Assembly (NCBI RefSeq): GCF_011046735.1
Contig: NZ_CP049258.1
Location: 3,986,001-4,050,000 of the forward strand
Reading direction: 5' to 3'
From: Nordella sp. HKS 07
Lineage (GTDB): Bacteria > Pseudomonadota > Alphaproteobacteria > Rhizobiales > Aestuariivirgaceae
Length of the DNA stretch: 64,000 bases
Shown: one piece after another, positions 8,827 through 17,323 of the stretch
How the letters are laid out: the number at the start of each line of letters is the position of its first letter
Position numbering within the stretch: position 1 is the first letter of the stretch
Position numbers and translations under genes: made by a program
Notes under the pieces: generated by a model
Seen by the model: the letters and a program-made list of their open reading frames with translations, nothing else
Database searches by the model: none
Told to the model about the DNA's origin: nothing

Positions 8827-9823
8827 CCCCGTCATCGCTGAAGTGACCCGCGGCGGCATCGTTGAAAGCCGGCATACCGGCGCCTTTGTGGTGGTGGACA
8901 AGGACGGTCGACTCGTCGCATCGGCCGGCGATATCGATCGCGCAATCTTCCCGCGTTCGGCGATAAAGGCCTTTCAATGCCTGCCCGTGATCGAGAGCGG
9001 TGCTGCCGACCGTTTCGGCTTTACCGAAGAGGATATCGCGCTGGCCTGCTCGTCGCACAATGGCGAGGCCTCTCACGTCAGGGTGGCTGGCGGCATGCTG
9101 GCCAAGGCAGGCATGACCGAGGCGCAATATGAATGTGGCGCGCATTGGCCTTATGAACTGAGCACCCAGCACGACATGCTGCGCCGCGACGAGGAGCCCC
9201 GAGCTATCCATAACAACTGCTCCGGTAAGCATGCCGGCATGCTGGCGCTCGCCCGCCACCTGAATGCGCCGACAGAAGGCTACACTCGGATCGATCACCC
9301 GGTTCAACGTGCAGTCGCGAAGGTGATGAGCGAGTTCTGCGATATCACTGTCGACGCCCAGCCGCATGGCATCGACGGCTGTTCGGTGCCCACCTGGGCC
9401 GTACCTTTGCGTAATCTGGCGCTCGGCTTTGCGCGCTTCGGGTCGGCGACCGGCTTGGGAGAGGCGCGCGACGCCGCTTGCCGGCGCATCGTCGCGGCGG
9501 TTCGTGCTCATCCTTTCATGGTGGCGGGCTCGAACCGCTTCTGCACGAGGCTCATGGAAGAAGTGCCGCGTGCTTTCGTGAAGACAGGGGCGGAGGGCGT
9601 CTTCTGCGGCGCCGTCCCGCATGCCGGCCTGGGACTGGCGCTGAAGTGCGATGACGGTGCCCATCGCGCTTCGGAAACAGCAATGGCGGCGCTCATGGCA
9701 TCACTGCCGGTTTGGAACGAGGCGGAACGCCGGGCGCTCGCGAGCTTCGCTGCGACGGACCTCAGCAATTGGCGCAAGGTCCATGTGGGCGACGTTCATG
9801 CCGCGATCGGTGGCGCCAGCTAG
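8813..9823 (+). CDS. L-asparaginase, Rhizobium etli (class 3) type
   Basis: A 336-residue enzyme of the asparaginase II / ReAV family, which is unrelated to the E. coli type and hydrolyses L-asparagine to aspartate and ammonia. The residues known to matter in ReAV are all present: Ser49 and Lys52 in FPRSAIKAF, Ser80/Ser81 in ACSSHNGE, Cys136 and Lys139 in NNCSGKHAG, and Cys190 in DGCSVPTW. ATG 8813 follows GGAG at 8802-8805 and overlaps the end of the broken MFS gene. The partner transporter is dead, but this gene looks intact. No signal peptide is seen, so it should be cytoplasmic. Confidence 0.9.
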   Translation: MASPNPVIAEVTRGGIVESRHTGAFVVVDKDGRLVASAGDIDRAIFPRSAIKAFQCLPVIESGAADRFGFTEEDIALACSSHNGEASHVRVAGGMLAKAGMTEAQYECGAHWPYELSTQHDMLRRDEEPRAIHNNCSGKHAGMLALARHLNAPTEGYTRIDHPVQRAVAKVMSEFCDITVDAQPHGIDGCSVPTWAVPLRNLALGFARFGSATGLGEARDAACRRIVAAVRAHPFMVAGSNRFCTRLMEEVPRAFVKTGAEGVFCGAVPHAGLGLALKCDDGAHRASETAMAALMASLPVWNEAERRALASFAATDLSNWRKVHVGDVHAAIGGAS

Positions 9824-9837
9824 AGTATCCGTTTTGG

Positions 9838-10773
9838 TCAAGCAGGCTTAGAGGTCCATTTTCGGTTGGCTTTGAGCAGAGCGTTGGCGAGGACGATGAG
9901 TTTCCGCATGAGCGCGGTTAGGGCGACTTTTGGTGGTTTCCCGGCGGTTAGTAGTTGTTGGTATTTGGCGCTGAGATCGGGATTGAAGCGGCTTGCGACG
10001 AGGGCCGGCATGTAGAGGGCCTGACGGAGATTGGCGCGTCCGCCGCGAATGGAGGCGCGGCCGCGCCACGTGCCGGATTGGCGTGTGATGGGGGCGAGGC
10101 CTGCAAGGGCGGCAGCTTCTGTGGCTTCGAGCCGACCGAGTTCGGGCATGTCAATAATCAGGAGGAAGGCGGTGATATCCGAGACCCCCGGGATTGAGGT
10201 GAGAATGGCGAAGCTGCGCGCCAGATCAGGGTCGGCCTTGATGCGGTGCATGATTTCAGCTTCGATGGCCTCCATCTGCCGCTCGATCTGCGTGAGGCGC
10301 TCGCCATTGTGGCGCTTGAGCAAAGGCATGGAAAGGCTCTTGGCTCTATTCTTCGCGGCGGTCCTGTCCTTCACCAAGGCCGTTCGGGCCATGTGGAGAT
10401 CCTTAAGTTCGTGGAGCAGCGGGCTGCGCGCCAGGCGCGGTGCGATCGCCAGCAGCGATCCCATTGTGGCCAACATAGCGGCGTCCAGCCGGTCAGTTTT
10501 GGCGAGCTGGCCGGCGCCCTCGAAGAAGCGGCGCGCCTGGCGCGGATTGACCTTCACGAGCGGCAGATCAGCCGCCGCCAGAGCCTGTTCCAACTTGCGG
10601 TGATAGGGGCCGGTCGGCTCATAGACGATGCGCACGGCATCACAGCCGATCCAGGCGATGAGGGCTTTGTGACCGCTCCTGTCGTTGACGAAACGGCGGC
10701 TTTTGCCGTCGATCAACCGGTGAGCGTCGAGATGGTCTTTCGAGATGTCGATGCCGATGGTATGGTCTGTCAT
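9838..10773 (-). CDS. IS110-family transposase
   Basis: A 311-residue DEDD transposase. The N-terminal RuvC-like domain shows GIDISKDHLDAH (first Asp), VYEPTGPYHRKL (Glu) and KTDRLDAAMLA (two Asp). The C-terminal Tnp20 domain has SIPGVSDITAFLLI, then RQSGTWRGRASIRGGR, which contains the expected catalytic serine. Full length is normal for the family. ATG 10773 (MTDHTIGIDI) is preferred over the longer frame to 10854, which enters the non-coding end. The gene appears intact. It lies 14 bases from the asparaginase stop on one side and has a roughly 200-base structured non-coding end on the other. Confidence 0.95.
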   Translation of the reverse strand: MTDHTIGIDISKDHLDAHRLIDGKSRRFVNDRSGHKALIAWIGCDAVRIVYEPTGPYHRKLEQALAAADLPLVKVNPRQARRFFEGAGQLAKTDRLDAAMLATMGSLLAIAPRLARSPLLHELKDLHMARTALVKDRTAAKNRAKSLSMPLLKRHNGERLTQIERQMEAIEAEIMHRIKADPDLARSFAILTSIPGVSDITAFLLIIDMPELGRLEATEAAALAGLAPITRQSGTWRGRASIRGGRANLRQALYMPALVASRFNPDLSAKYQQLLTAGKPPKVALTALMRKLIVLANALLKANRKWTSKPA

Positions 10774-10978
10774 CTTTTCCGTGCCTCTGCTTGTCATGCG
10801 CAGCTTCACTGCGCGTATCCGTTCAGGCCAATGGAAAAGACGAGGGCCGATCAAACTTTAACTCGACCCGTCGAACGGTCTGCGTGATGACGATCCGACC
10901 CTCGCCGCTGAGGAGGGAGCGTTACCTCCCTCCCAGCGGTTCCTTTGTCGCCCATCGGGCACAGAAAGTCATAAGACA
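10774..10978 (-). ncRNA. Candidate IS110 bridge RNA region
   Basis: About 200 non-coding bases lie upstream of the transposase, the position that encodes the bridge RNA in IS621-like elements. A strong stem occurs at 10905-10939: CCGCTG pairs with CAGCGG and GGAGGGAG with CTCCCTCC, with a one-base bulge and a six-base loop. The donor and target loops cannot be assigned by eye. A terminator-like hairpin is the alternative. Confidence 0.35.
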
Positions 10979-11103
10979 AGCGTGATGGCTTTGGACGAGT
11001 CGCCATCACGCTTTATCTTCTTATTTGCGCATGATCTTTCCGGAAAATCGCTTCGCATGGTCGGGTCCAGCCCGACCACAAGCTTTCCGGATCATGCTCT
11101 AGC
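10979..11103. repeat. Palindromic intergenic repeat, family 1 copy A
   Basis: This contains a perfect 11-bp inverted repeat (AGCGTGATGGC / GCCATCACGCT), then TTATCTTCTTATTTGCGCATGA and a GATCTTTCCGG...CCGGATCATGC palindrome with an extra hairpin inserted in its loop. The reverse complement of 46057-46160 aligns along its whole length. It separates the IS110 element from the beta-helix gene, whose TAG stop falls inside it. Confidence 0.8.
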
Positions 11104-12436
11104 TTACACTGTTGCCGCTGACCGTCAGGTGTGCCGGCACCGTTGCCTTGGTGTCGGCGAGCTCACCCGTCGCTTCGTCGAGATAGTTCATGCCGATAAT
11201 GGCTTTGGCTGATTGCGCGATCATGTTCCCCGTGATGCTGATGGGGCCGGCGCCAGCGCTAACCGAAGGCGCGATTGCGATGGGGCATTGGCGCAGGAGA
11301 TTCCCGCTCACCATGATATTGCGGGCATAGGCGCCCCAGCCCGCGGAAATGCCGATATCGGCGGCGTTTTCTATGATGTTGCCGGTAACGATCGTGTCGG
11401 CCTCGGCGCCGATGGCCGTGCCCCTTTTCTGGGGGTTCGATCCGCCGCCGGTGATTTCGCGCACAATATTGTTGGCGCAGACCGCCAGCCTGCCGCCTTC
11501 GTTGAAATTGGTGATCGAGATCCCGGCCGCCGCGGTCTCGACGATATTGCCCGAGACTACGGCGCCGTCGAAGGCAAATTCCACATAGATCGCCGTTTCG
11601 CTGAGACGCGAGCAGGCGTTGTTGACGATCTGGGAGTTGCGTCCGGAATTGTTCCGGATGGCGCTATAGGCGCAGTCGCTCACGCGGTTATGGCTCACCA
11701 GAACATTGCCGGCGCGGAACACGACGATGCCATTTCCATTCTGGCCGGTGCCGCCATCGTCGACGCGAACCCGCTCAATCCGGTTGCCGGCAACGATCGT
11801 GCCGTCCGGCCGCTGCTCGCTGGTCCATACCTGAATGCCATTATTGCCGATGTCGAGGACATGATTGGCGCCGATCTCGAGCCCGACAGAATCGAGCGCG
11901 AAGACGCCTGTCTTGCCGATCTCCGCGATCCGGTTGCCTGTGACACGTCCGGCGCACTGGCCGAGTCTGATCGCGCTACCGGCAAAATCGCGGAAATCGC
12001 AATTGGATATCATCAAGCTTGCGCAGTTGTGAACTGTGACAAGAGCGCCGTCCTCACCGAGGGACTTGTCCGCTCCCGCGAAGCTCAATCCGTCGAGCGT
12101 CGCCATACCCGTCTCGAGAAGAAAAATGCCGGCGCTATTCGGTGTCACGAGCTGTGTCTGGCCGCGAATGCCCTGGAGGACGACAGGACGATCGATACGA
12201 ATGGCGGAGACCTCATACCGCCCGCCTGAAAGCAGCAATGCCATCCCACGCTCGCCCGCTTTGGTGATGGCCTTCTGCAGCGCAGCTGATTGATCGCCTT
12301 TGACATTGGGCTTGAGACCCAGATCTGTCGCCGAAATAAGGCCCGTGGCGGCGGCTGCCGATGCGGAACCGGCCGCGATCGTCCCCGCGGTTAGCGCCGG
12401 TGCTGCAGATATGAAGAAACGACGTGAGAAATCCAT
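11099..12436 (-). CDS. Tat-exported right-handed beta-helix repeat protein
   Basis: A 445-residue protein. MDFSRRFFIS followed by an alanine-rich hydrophobic stretch to about residue 33 is a twin-arginine signal. The mature part is a parallel beta-helix with many repeats of the GNxI / SGNxI kind, such as VTGNRIAEI, IVAGNRIERV, VSHNRVSDC, VSGNIVETA and ITGNMIAQS. It matches the family of twin-arginine-translocated repeat proteins of unknown function known from rhizobia (TIGR03808 type). Substrate and partner are unknown; such folds often bind or cleave polysaccharide. ATG 12436 is the only start that exposes the RR motif at the N-terminus. It is divergent from the TPR gene. Confidence 0.85.
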   Translation of the reverse strand: MDFSRRFFISAAPALTAGTIAAGSASAAAATGLISATDLGLKPNVKGDQSAALQKAITKAGERGMALLLSGGRYEVSAIRIDRPVVLQGIRGQTQLVTPNSAGIFLLETGMATLDGLSFAGADKSLGEDGALVTVHNCASLMISNCDFRDFAGSAIRLGQCAGRVTGNRIAEIGKTGVFALDSVGLEIGANHVLDIGNNGIQVWTSEQRPDGTIVAGNRIERVRVDDGGTGQNGNGIVVFRAGNVLVSHNRVSDCAYSAIRNNSGRNSQIVNNACSRLSETAIYVEFAFDGAVVSGNIVETAAAGISITNFNEGGRLAVCANNIVREITGGGSNPQKRGTAIGAEADTIVTGNIIENAADIGISAGWGAYARNIMVSGNLLRQCPIAIAPSVSAGAGPISITGNMIAQSAKAIIGMNYLDEATGELADTKATVPAHLTVSGNSVS

Positions 12437-12542
12437 TTTGGCACAAATCCCTGCCTGATTACGCAAGCTCCATACCATCTTCCGGGAATGCGGGTCGTTT
12501 CGAAAGCGTATTCGGTCCATGGCGCTATGCGGGAGGTTTCCC

Positions 12543-13157
12543 ATGAGAACGCGCATGGTTCTGACAGCGATATTGGCTTTGACGGTGGTCGCAGGACCGC
12601 TCTTCGCAATGGGCGGAGGCGGCAGCAGTAGCGGCGGCGGTGGCGGCAGCAATAGCGGCGGCGCGAGCAGCGGCGGCAGCAGCAGTAGTGGCGGAAGCAG
12701 CAAAGGCGGCGGCAAGGCCGAGCAGATTCTCAAAAAATGTAAGAAGGGCGAGGTCCGCGACAAGCGGAACAATAAATGCGTCAAACTATCTTACGGGATT
12801 CTTCCCGATGAGGAACTCTATCAGCAAGGCGCTGAGTTGGCGCAGGCAGGGGAGTATGAGTGGGCTCTGAGCGCATTGGGCGCGATCAGGAACCAGGATG
12901 ATCCGCATGTCCTGAACTACACCGGATACAGCCTGCGCAAATCAGGTCGGCTGGACGAGGCGATCAAGCATTACCGAAAGGCGTTGGCTATCAATCCCAA
13001 TTTCGTGCTTGCCCGCGAATATCTCGGCGAAGGCTACGTGGCCGCCGGCCGCATCGATCTGGCGATGGTCGAATTGAAAGAGATCGCCAATCGCTGCGGC
13101 ACGACTTGCGAGGAGTACCAGGAACTCTCCGAGCACATAGAGCAAGGCACGAGGTAA
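12543..13157 (+). CDS. Secreted TPR-repeat protein with Gly/Ser-rich linker
   Basis: A 204-residue protein with a signal peptide (MRTRMVLTAILALTVVAG, cleavage about residue 22), then a glycine/serine-rich low-complexity linker (about 24-54). A basic cysteine-containing segment (KKCKKGEVRDKRNNKCV) follows, and then TPR helices from about residue 80 (YEWALSALGAI; LNYTGYSLRKSGRLDEAIKHYRKALAINP; LGEGYVAAGRIDLAMVELKEI). GGGAGG six bases before ATG 12543 fixes the start. Likely periplasmic and protein-binding. It ends 15 bases from the convergent mutB gene. Confidence 0.8.
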   Translation: MRTRMVLTAILALTVVAGPLFAMGGGGSSSGGGGGSNSGGASSGGSSSSGGSSKGGGKAEQILKKCKKGEVRDKRNNKCVKLSYGILPDEELYQQGAELAQAGEYEWALSALGAIRNQDDPHVLNYTGYSLRKSGRLDEAIKHYRKALAINPNFVLAREYLGEGYVAAGRIDLAMVELKEIANRCGTTCEEYQELSEHIEQGTR

Positions 13158-13172
13158 ATCCGCGTCGCGGCG

Positions 13173-15320
13173 CTATTCCGCCGCTCTCTGCGCGTAGCCG
13201 AGCCGTTCATTGAGCCGATTGAGCAGCTTCTGCGCCGCCTCCGGGATAACTGTGCCGGGCGGGAATACGGCCGCGGCGCCGGCTTCCAGCAGAGCCGCTA
13301 CATCCTCTGGCGGGATAACGCCGCCGACGACAATCATGATGTCGGGACGCCCGAGAGCCTCGAGTGCCGCCTTGAGCAGGGGCACATGGGTGAGATGCCC
13401 GGCGGTGAGAGACGAGACGCCGACGACATGCACATCGCTCTTGACCGCGAGGTCGGCGATTTCTTCCGGTGTCGAGAACAGCGCGCCAACCTTGACGTCG
13501 AAGCCCATGTCGCCGAAGGCGGACGCGATCACCTTCTGGCCGCGGTCGTGGCCGTCCTGGCCGATCTTGGCAACGAGGATTCGTGGCGGCCGTCCATCAG
13601 CCTCGCGGAACGCCTCGACCGAACGGCGGGCGGATTCCAGTTTCTGATTGTTCTTGGCGGCCGCTCCATAAATACCCTTCACGGCACGGCTTTCGGCGGC
13701 GTGCCGGCTCCACGCCTTTTCGAGCGCGAACGAGATCTCGCCGACCGTCGCCTTGGCGCGCGCCGCATCGACCGCGGAGGCGAGAAGATTGCCTTCACCG
13801 CTCCTGGCGACGAGACTCAACTTATCGAGGGTGGCCTGGCAGGCGCGCTCGTCGCGCTCGGCCCTGAGGCGGGTGAGCTTCTCGATCTGCCGGGCCCTGA
13901 CCGCCGAATTGTCGACCTTGAGGATGTCGATCTCGGCGTCGGTGCCGTGAATATATTTGTTGACGCCGACGACCGTCTGCTCACCCGTGTCGATGCGCGC
14001 CTGGGTGCGGGTCGCCGCCTCTTCGATGCGCAATTTCGGGATGCCGGCTTCGATGGCCTTCGCCATGCCCCCCATGGCCTCGACTTCCTCGATATGGCGC
14101 CAAGCCTTGGCGGCGAGATCGCCGGTAAGACGTTCGACGAAGAAGCTGCCGCCCCACGGATCGATGACGCGGCAAGTTCCCGCTTCCTGTTGAAGGAAGA
14201 GCTGCGTGTTGCGCGCGATGCGGGCCGAAAAATCGGTGGGCAGCGCCAGCGCCTCGTCGAGCGAGTTGGTGTGCAGCGACTGCGTTCCGCCCTGGGTCGC
14301 AGCCATTGCTTCGATACCGGTGCGCACGACATTATTGAAGACGTCCTGGGCGGCAAGACTCCAGCCCGATGTCTGACAATGTGTGCGCAGCGACAGCGAG
14401 CGCTCGTCCTTTGGGTCGAATCGCTTGATGAGCTTGGCCCACAGCATGCGGGCGGCGCGCATCTTCGCCACTTCCATGAAGAAATTCATGCCGATCGCCC
14501 AGAAGAAGGACAGACGCGGCGCGAAGCGATCGATATCGAGGCCGGCGGCGATGCCGGCGCGTACATAGTCGAGCCCGTCGGCGAGCGTATAGGCGAGTTC
14601 CAGATCGGCCGTGGCACCCGCTTCCTGCATATGATAGCCGGAAATCGAGATGGAATTGAACTTCGGCATCTTTTCGCTGGTATAGGCGAAGATGTCGGAG
14701 ACGATGCGCATCGACTGCTTGGGCGGATAGATATAGGTGTTCCGCACCATGAATTCCTTGAGGATGTCGTTCTGGATCGTGCCTGAGAGCTTCTCGGGCG
14801 CAACGCCTTGCTCCTCGCCCGCCACGATATAGAGCGCCATCACCGGCAGCACCGCACCGTTCATCGTCATCGACACGCTCATCTTGTCGAGCGGGATGCC
14901 GTCGAAAAGAGTGCGCATGTCATAGATGGAATCGATGGCGACACCTGCCATGCCGACATCGCCCGCCACGCGGGGATGATCGGAATCGTAGCCGCGATGG
15001 GTCGCGAGATCGAAGGCGATCGACAATCCCATTTGACCGGCCGCCAGATTGCGCCGGTAGAACGCATTGGAATCCTCCGCCGTGGAGAAGCCGGCATACT
15101 GCCGGATGGTCCAGGGCTGCGCCACATACATGGTGGGATAGGGGCCGCGCAGATAGGGAGCAATGCCGGGCCAGGTGTGAAGGAAATCGAGGCCCGCGAC
15201 ATCGGCCGCATCATAGGCCGATTTGATCGTAAGCCCTTCCGGCGTCTGCCAGCTGGAGGGCTTCGTGGCAGAAGACGACGCGGCGAAATCGATGTTGCTG
15301 AAATCCGGGATGCGACTCAT
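13173..15320 (-). CDS. mutB: Methylmalonyl-CoA mutase, large (B12-binding) subunit
   Basis: A 715-residue catalytic subunit that interconverts methylmalonyl-CoA and succinyl-CoA. The N-terminal TIM barrel has the signature [20 protein letters not shown] and [21 protein letters not shown]. The C-terminal cobalamin domain carries GQDGHDRG starting near residue 587, with His591 as the lower axial ligand, then [11 protein letters not shown] and [12 protein letters not shown] 15320 overlaps the mutA stop (ATGA), so the two are translationally coupled. It completes propionyl-CoA, branched-chain and odd-chain catabolism. No MeaB chaperone or epimerase is in this window. Confidence 0.97.
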   Translation of the reverse strand: MSRIPDFSNIDFAASSSATKPSSWQTPEGLTIKSAYDAADVAGLDFLHTWPGIAPYLRGPYPTMYVAQPWTIRQYAGFSTAEDSNAFYRRNLAAGQMGLSIAFDLATHRGYDSDHPRVAGDVGMAGVAIDSIYDMRTLFDGIPLDKMSVSMTMNGAVLPVMALYIVAGEEQGVAPEKLSGTIQNDILKEFMVRNTYIYPPKQSMRIVSDIFAYTSEKMPKFNSISISGYHMQEAGATADLELAYTLADGLDYVRAGIAAGLDIDRFAPRLSFFWAIGMNFFMEVAKMRAARMLWAKLIKRFDPKDERSLSLRTHCQTSGWSLAAQDVFNNVVRTGIEAMAATQGGTQSLHTNSLDEALALPTDFSARIARNTQLFLQQEAGTCRVIDPWGGSFFVERLTGDLAAKAWRHIEEVEAMGGMAKAIEAGIPKLRIEEAATRTQARIDTGEQTVVGVNKYIHGTDAEIDILKVDNSAVRARQIEKLTRLRAERDERACQATLDKLSLVARSGEGNLLASAVDAARAKATVGEISFALEKAWSRHAAESRAVKGIYGAAAKNNQKLESARRSVEAFREADGRPPRILVAKIGQDGHDRGQKVIASAFGDMGFDVKVGALFSTPEEIADLAVKSDVHVVGVSSLTAGHLTHVPLLKAALEALGRPDIMIVVGGVIPPEDVAALLEAGAAAVFPPGTVIPEAAQKLLNRLNERLGYAQRAAE

Positions 15321-16735
15321 GGGGCAGCTCCAGCCGTCTCGAAGGCTTCGGCGAAACGGATGGCGGCGAAGGGGCCTTTTGCCGTTTCCCGGCGGGGCAA
15401 GTCTTCGATCGACGGCGCCGCCTCGTTCGATGGCGGGTAGGCGGTGACGCCGATGATGGTTTCCGCTTTGCTTTCGATGCGGGCGAGCTGCTCCGCGCGC
15501 TTTGCCGCGATGAGCGCCGCGACCCGGCCGCTGGCGATGGCGGGGACGATGCCGCCTTGCTTCTCGATCTCCTGGAACAGGGCCCAGGCCTTGCCGCACA
15601 GGCTCGCCGTCAGGTGCGCGACATAGCCCGAGCCCGCCGCCGGATCGCTGACGCGCCAGAGCTGCGATTCCTCCTGCAGAATGGTCTGCGTGTTCCGCGC
15701 GATGCGGCGTGCGAATTCATCCGGAAGACCTTGCGCCAGCGAGAAGGGCAGCACGGTGATCCGATCGGCACCGCCCAGCGCGGCGGCGAACACGGCCGCT
15801 GTCGTGCGCAGGATATTCGTATGCGGATCACGCGCCGCCATCATCCGCCAGGAGGTTTCGGCCTGGACCATGATCGCGTCTGTTGCCAGCCCCGAAACGG
15901 AGAGGACGCGCGACCACAGCAGACGCGCGGCGCGGAATTTCGCCAGCGTGAGGAACATGTTCTGGCCGGCGGCCAGGCTGAGGGCCACGGCGCGTTTCAG
16001 ATATCCATCTTCGAGGTGATCCAGCGCGCGCAGATAGGCTACTCCGCTCGCCAGCATGAAGGCAAGCTCCTGTGCGCTGCTGGCGCCCGCATCATGCCAG
16101 ACGACGCCCGAGGCCTCGGCGAAGGGGCCGATTAGATGCATTTGGCGTAGCGCCGTTACCGATTGCCGCAGGGTGCTGGAATAATCCGCGTCGACCTTGC
16201 CCTGAACGGCGCCGCCGCCGATCGGGTCGATGCCGAAGCTCAATTTCAGTCGCTCCGGGTCGACTGGCTGGCCGGCGATCCACTGCGCCAGCGCCATCGC
16301 CGCCCCATCGCCATGCGGCCCCGCTTCGAGGCGGAGGTCAATCGCATCGATCCTGATGCCGTTCATGAGCCGTGCGATGCTCTTGCGTTCCGGCGCGGCG
16401 AGTCCGAATCCACGAGCGCCCGGCGCGTCGGCGAAGACGAGGTGAAGCCCGCTCGCGCCATGATTGAGATCGTCGAGCGCCTGCGCATTGGCCTTGGCTG
16501 CATCCGGATGATCGGCCCGCTGCATCACCGTCCAGGGGGTCTGCTCCGGACGGCGGACCTCGACCGCCGCGCCGCCTGAATAAATAGGCGCGATGGCGAT
16601 GCCATCCAGGGTTCTGGAGAAGAGGCGCTTCTCGAAATCGGCGCCTTTCAGGACTGCATCGACGCGCCTGCGCCAGTCACCTTCGCTGGCCGCCGGAAAC
16701 TCGGAGGCGAGCGACAATGACCCGGCGCTAGACAT
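15317..16735 (-). CDS. mutA: Methylmalonyl-CoA mutase, small subunit (no B12 domain)
   Basis: A 472-residue barrel homologous to the MutB barrel: [39 protein letters not shown], and [29 protein letters not shown]. It ends soon after [11 protein letters not shown] and has no GxDGHxxG motif or C-terminal flavodoxin-like domain, so it cannot bind cobalamin. Classical small subunits of about 620 residues keep a degenerate version. Its role is structural, pairing with MutB. ATG 16735 overlaps the DUF2780 stop by eight bases and the 3' end overlaps mutB, forming a three-gene operon. Confidence 0.92.
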   Translation of the reverse strand: MSSAGSLSLASEFPAASEGDWRRRVDAVLKGADFEKRLFSRTLDGIAIAPIYSGGAAVEVRRPEQTPWTVMQRADHPDAAKANAQALDDLNHGASGLHLVFADAPGARGFGLAAPERKSIARLMNGIRIDAIDLRLEAGPHGDGAAMALAQWIAGQPVDPERLKLSFGIDPIGGGAVQGKVDADYSSTLRQSVTALRQMHLIGPFAEASGVVWHDAGASSAQELAFMLASGVAYLRALDHLEDGYLKRAVALSLAAGQNMFLTLAKFRAARLLWSRVLSVSGLATDAIMVQAETSWRMMAARDPHTNILRTTAAVFAAALGGADRITVLPFSLAQGLPDEFARRIARNTQTILQEESQLWRVSDPAAGSGYVAHLTASLCGKAWALFQEIEKQGGIVPAIASGRVAALIAAKRAEQLARIESKAETIIGVTAYPPSNEAAPSIEDLPRRETAKGPFAAIRFAEAFETAGAAP

Positions 16736-17117
16736 AACTGCCGAGACCCGGAATGGAGCCCGCCACCTGCTTGACCAGGTCTTCGCCCGCAATTTCCTTA
16801 GCGTAGCCGAGCGTCTCACTGCCGAGCTGCTTGATCTGCTCCATATTGAGGCCGGCGGCCTGCAATTTGGTGATCGCCGCCAATGGCCCGCCCATCAGAC
16901 CACCGCCCAGCATGCCGAGCAGTCCGCCGCCGCGCGCGCCATCGCTTCCATATTTGCGGGCAAGCTCCTCAGCGCCTGGCAGCTTGGCGAACAATTCGCC
17001 CACCTTTTGTTGATTGCCTTGCGATTTGACCAGCGAAAGCATGATCCCCAGCGCCTTCTCGGCGCGTTGGGGATCGAGCCCCGTCTTGGTCACAATTCGG
17101 GCGATCAGCTCCTGCAT
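16728..17117 (-). CDS. DUF2780-like small protein
   Basis: A 129-residue protein: MQELIARIVTKTGLDPQRAE, then GIMLSLVKSQG, a glycine/methionine-rich hinge (GGGLLGMLGGGLMGG, about 75-90), and a helical C-terminus. This matches the VcgC/VcgE-like DUF2780 family, whose function is unknown. Start ATG 17117 is preferred because CCGGAG lies six bases upstream; the frame is open to 17201. It is first in an operon with mutA and mutB, overlapping mutA by eight bases. No link to mutase function is established. Confidence 0.7.
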   Translation of the reverse strand: MQELIARIVTKTGLDPQRAEKALGIMLSLVKSQGNQQKVGELFAKLPGAEELARKYGSDGARGGGLLGMLGGGLMGGPLAAITKLQAAGLNMEQIKQLGSETLGYAKEIAGEDLVKQVAGSIPGLGSYV

Positions 17118-17257
17118 GAGCGGCTCCGGTGTTTGAACTCGCCCGCTTTTTATAGCAGATTGGCGCGCATGCAAGGCGCTTGCTAGGGCGCTTCCTGCCA
17201 AAGTTCCTCGGCTTTGGCGAGGAGGACGCGCTCGAGATTAGATGTTATCGAGCCCTT

Positions 17258-17300
17258 TGCGCCTTTTGATCGAATCGAGGAATTCGATCAAAAGGGGCAA
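17258..17300. promoter_or_regulatory. Long inverted repeat upstream of the HerA-like gene
   Basis: CCTTTTGATCGAAT (17262-17275) and ATTCGATCAAAAGG (17282-17295) are perfect 14-bp inverted repeats around a six-base spacer. With one mismatch the pairing extends to TTGC/GCAA on the outside. It ends 24 bases before the ATG at 17324. It could be an operator or a 5' UTR hairpin; there is no T-run. Confidence 0.6.
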
Positions 17301-17323
17301 GGCTTTAGGGGAACTGAGCGACG

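Larger units (their letters stand above)
9824..10978 (-). mobile_element. IS110-family insertion sequence (boundaries approximate)
   Basis: The element comprises the DEDD transposase plus the non-coding DNA upstream of it (10774 to about 10978). IS110 elements lack clear terminal inverted repeats, so I cannot fix the ends. The left limit is set by the asparaginase stop and the right limit by the start of a chromosomal palindromic repeat at 10979. The upstream end is where bridge RNA is encoded in characterised IS110 members. Confidence 0.6.

Noticed and set aside
11213-12229. 338-codon plus-strand open frame
   Set aside because: Antisense shadow of the beta-helix gene; composition reflects the GC3 pattern of the opposite strand.
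13386-14786. 466-codon plus-strand open frame
   Set aside because: Antisense to mutB, whose identity is certain; no recognisable domain.
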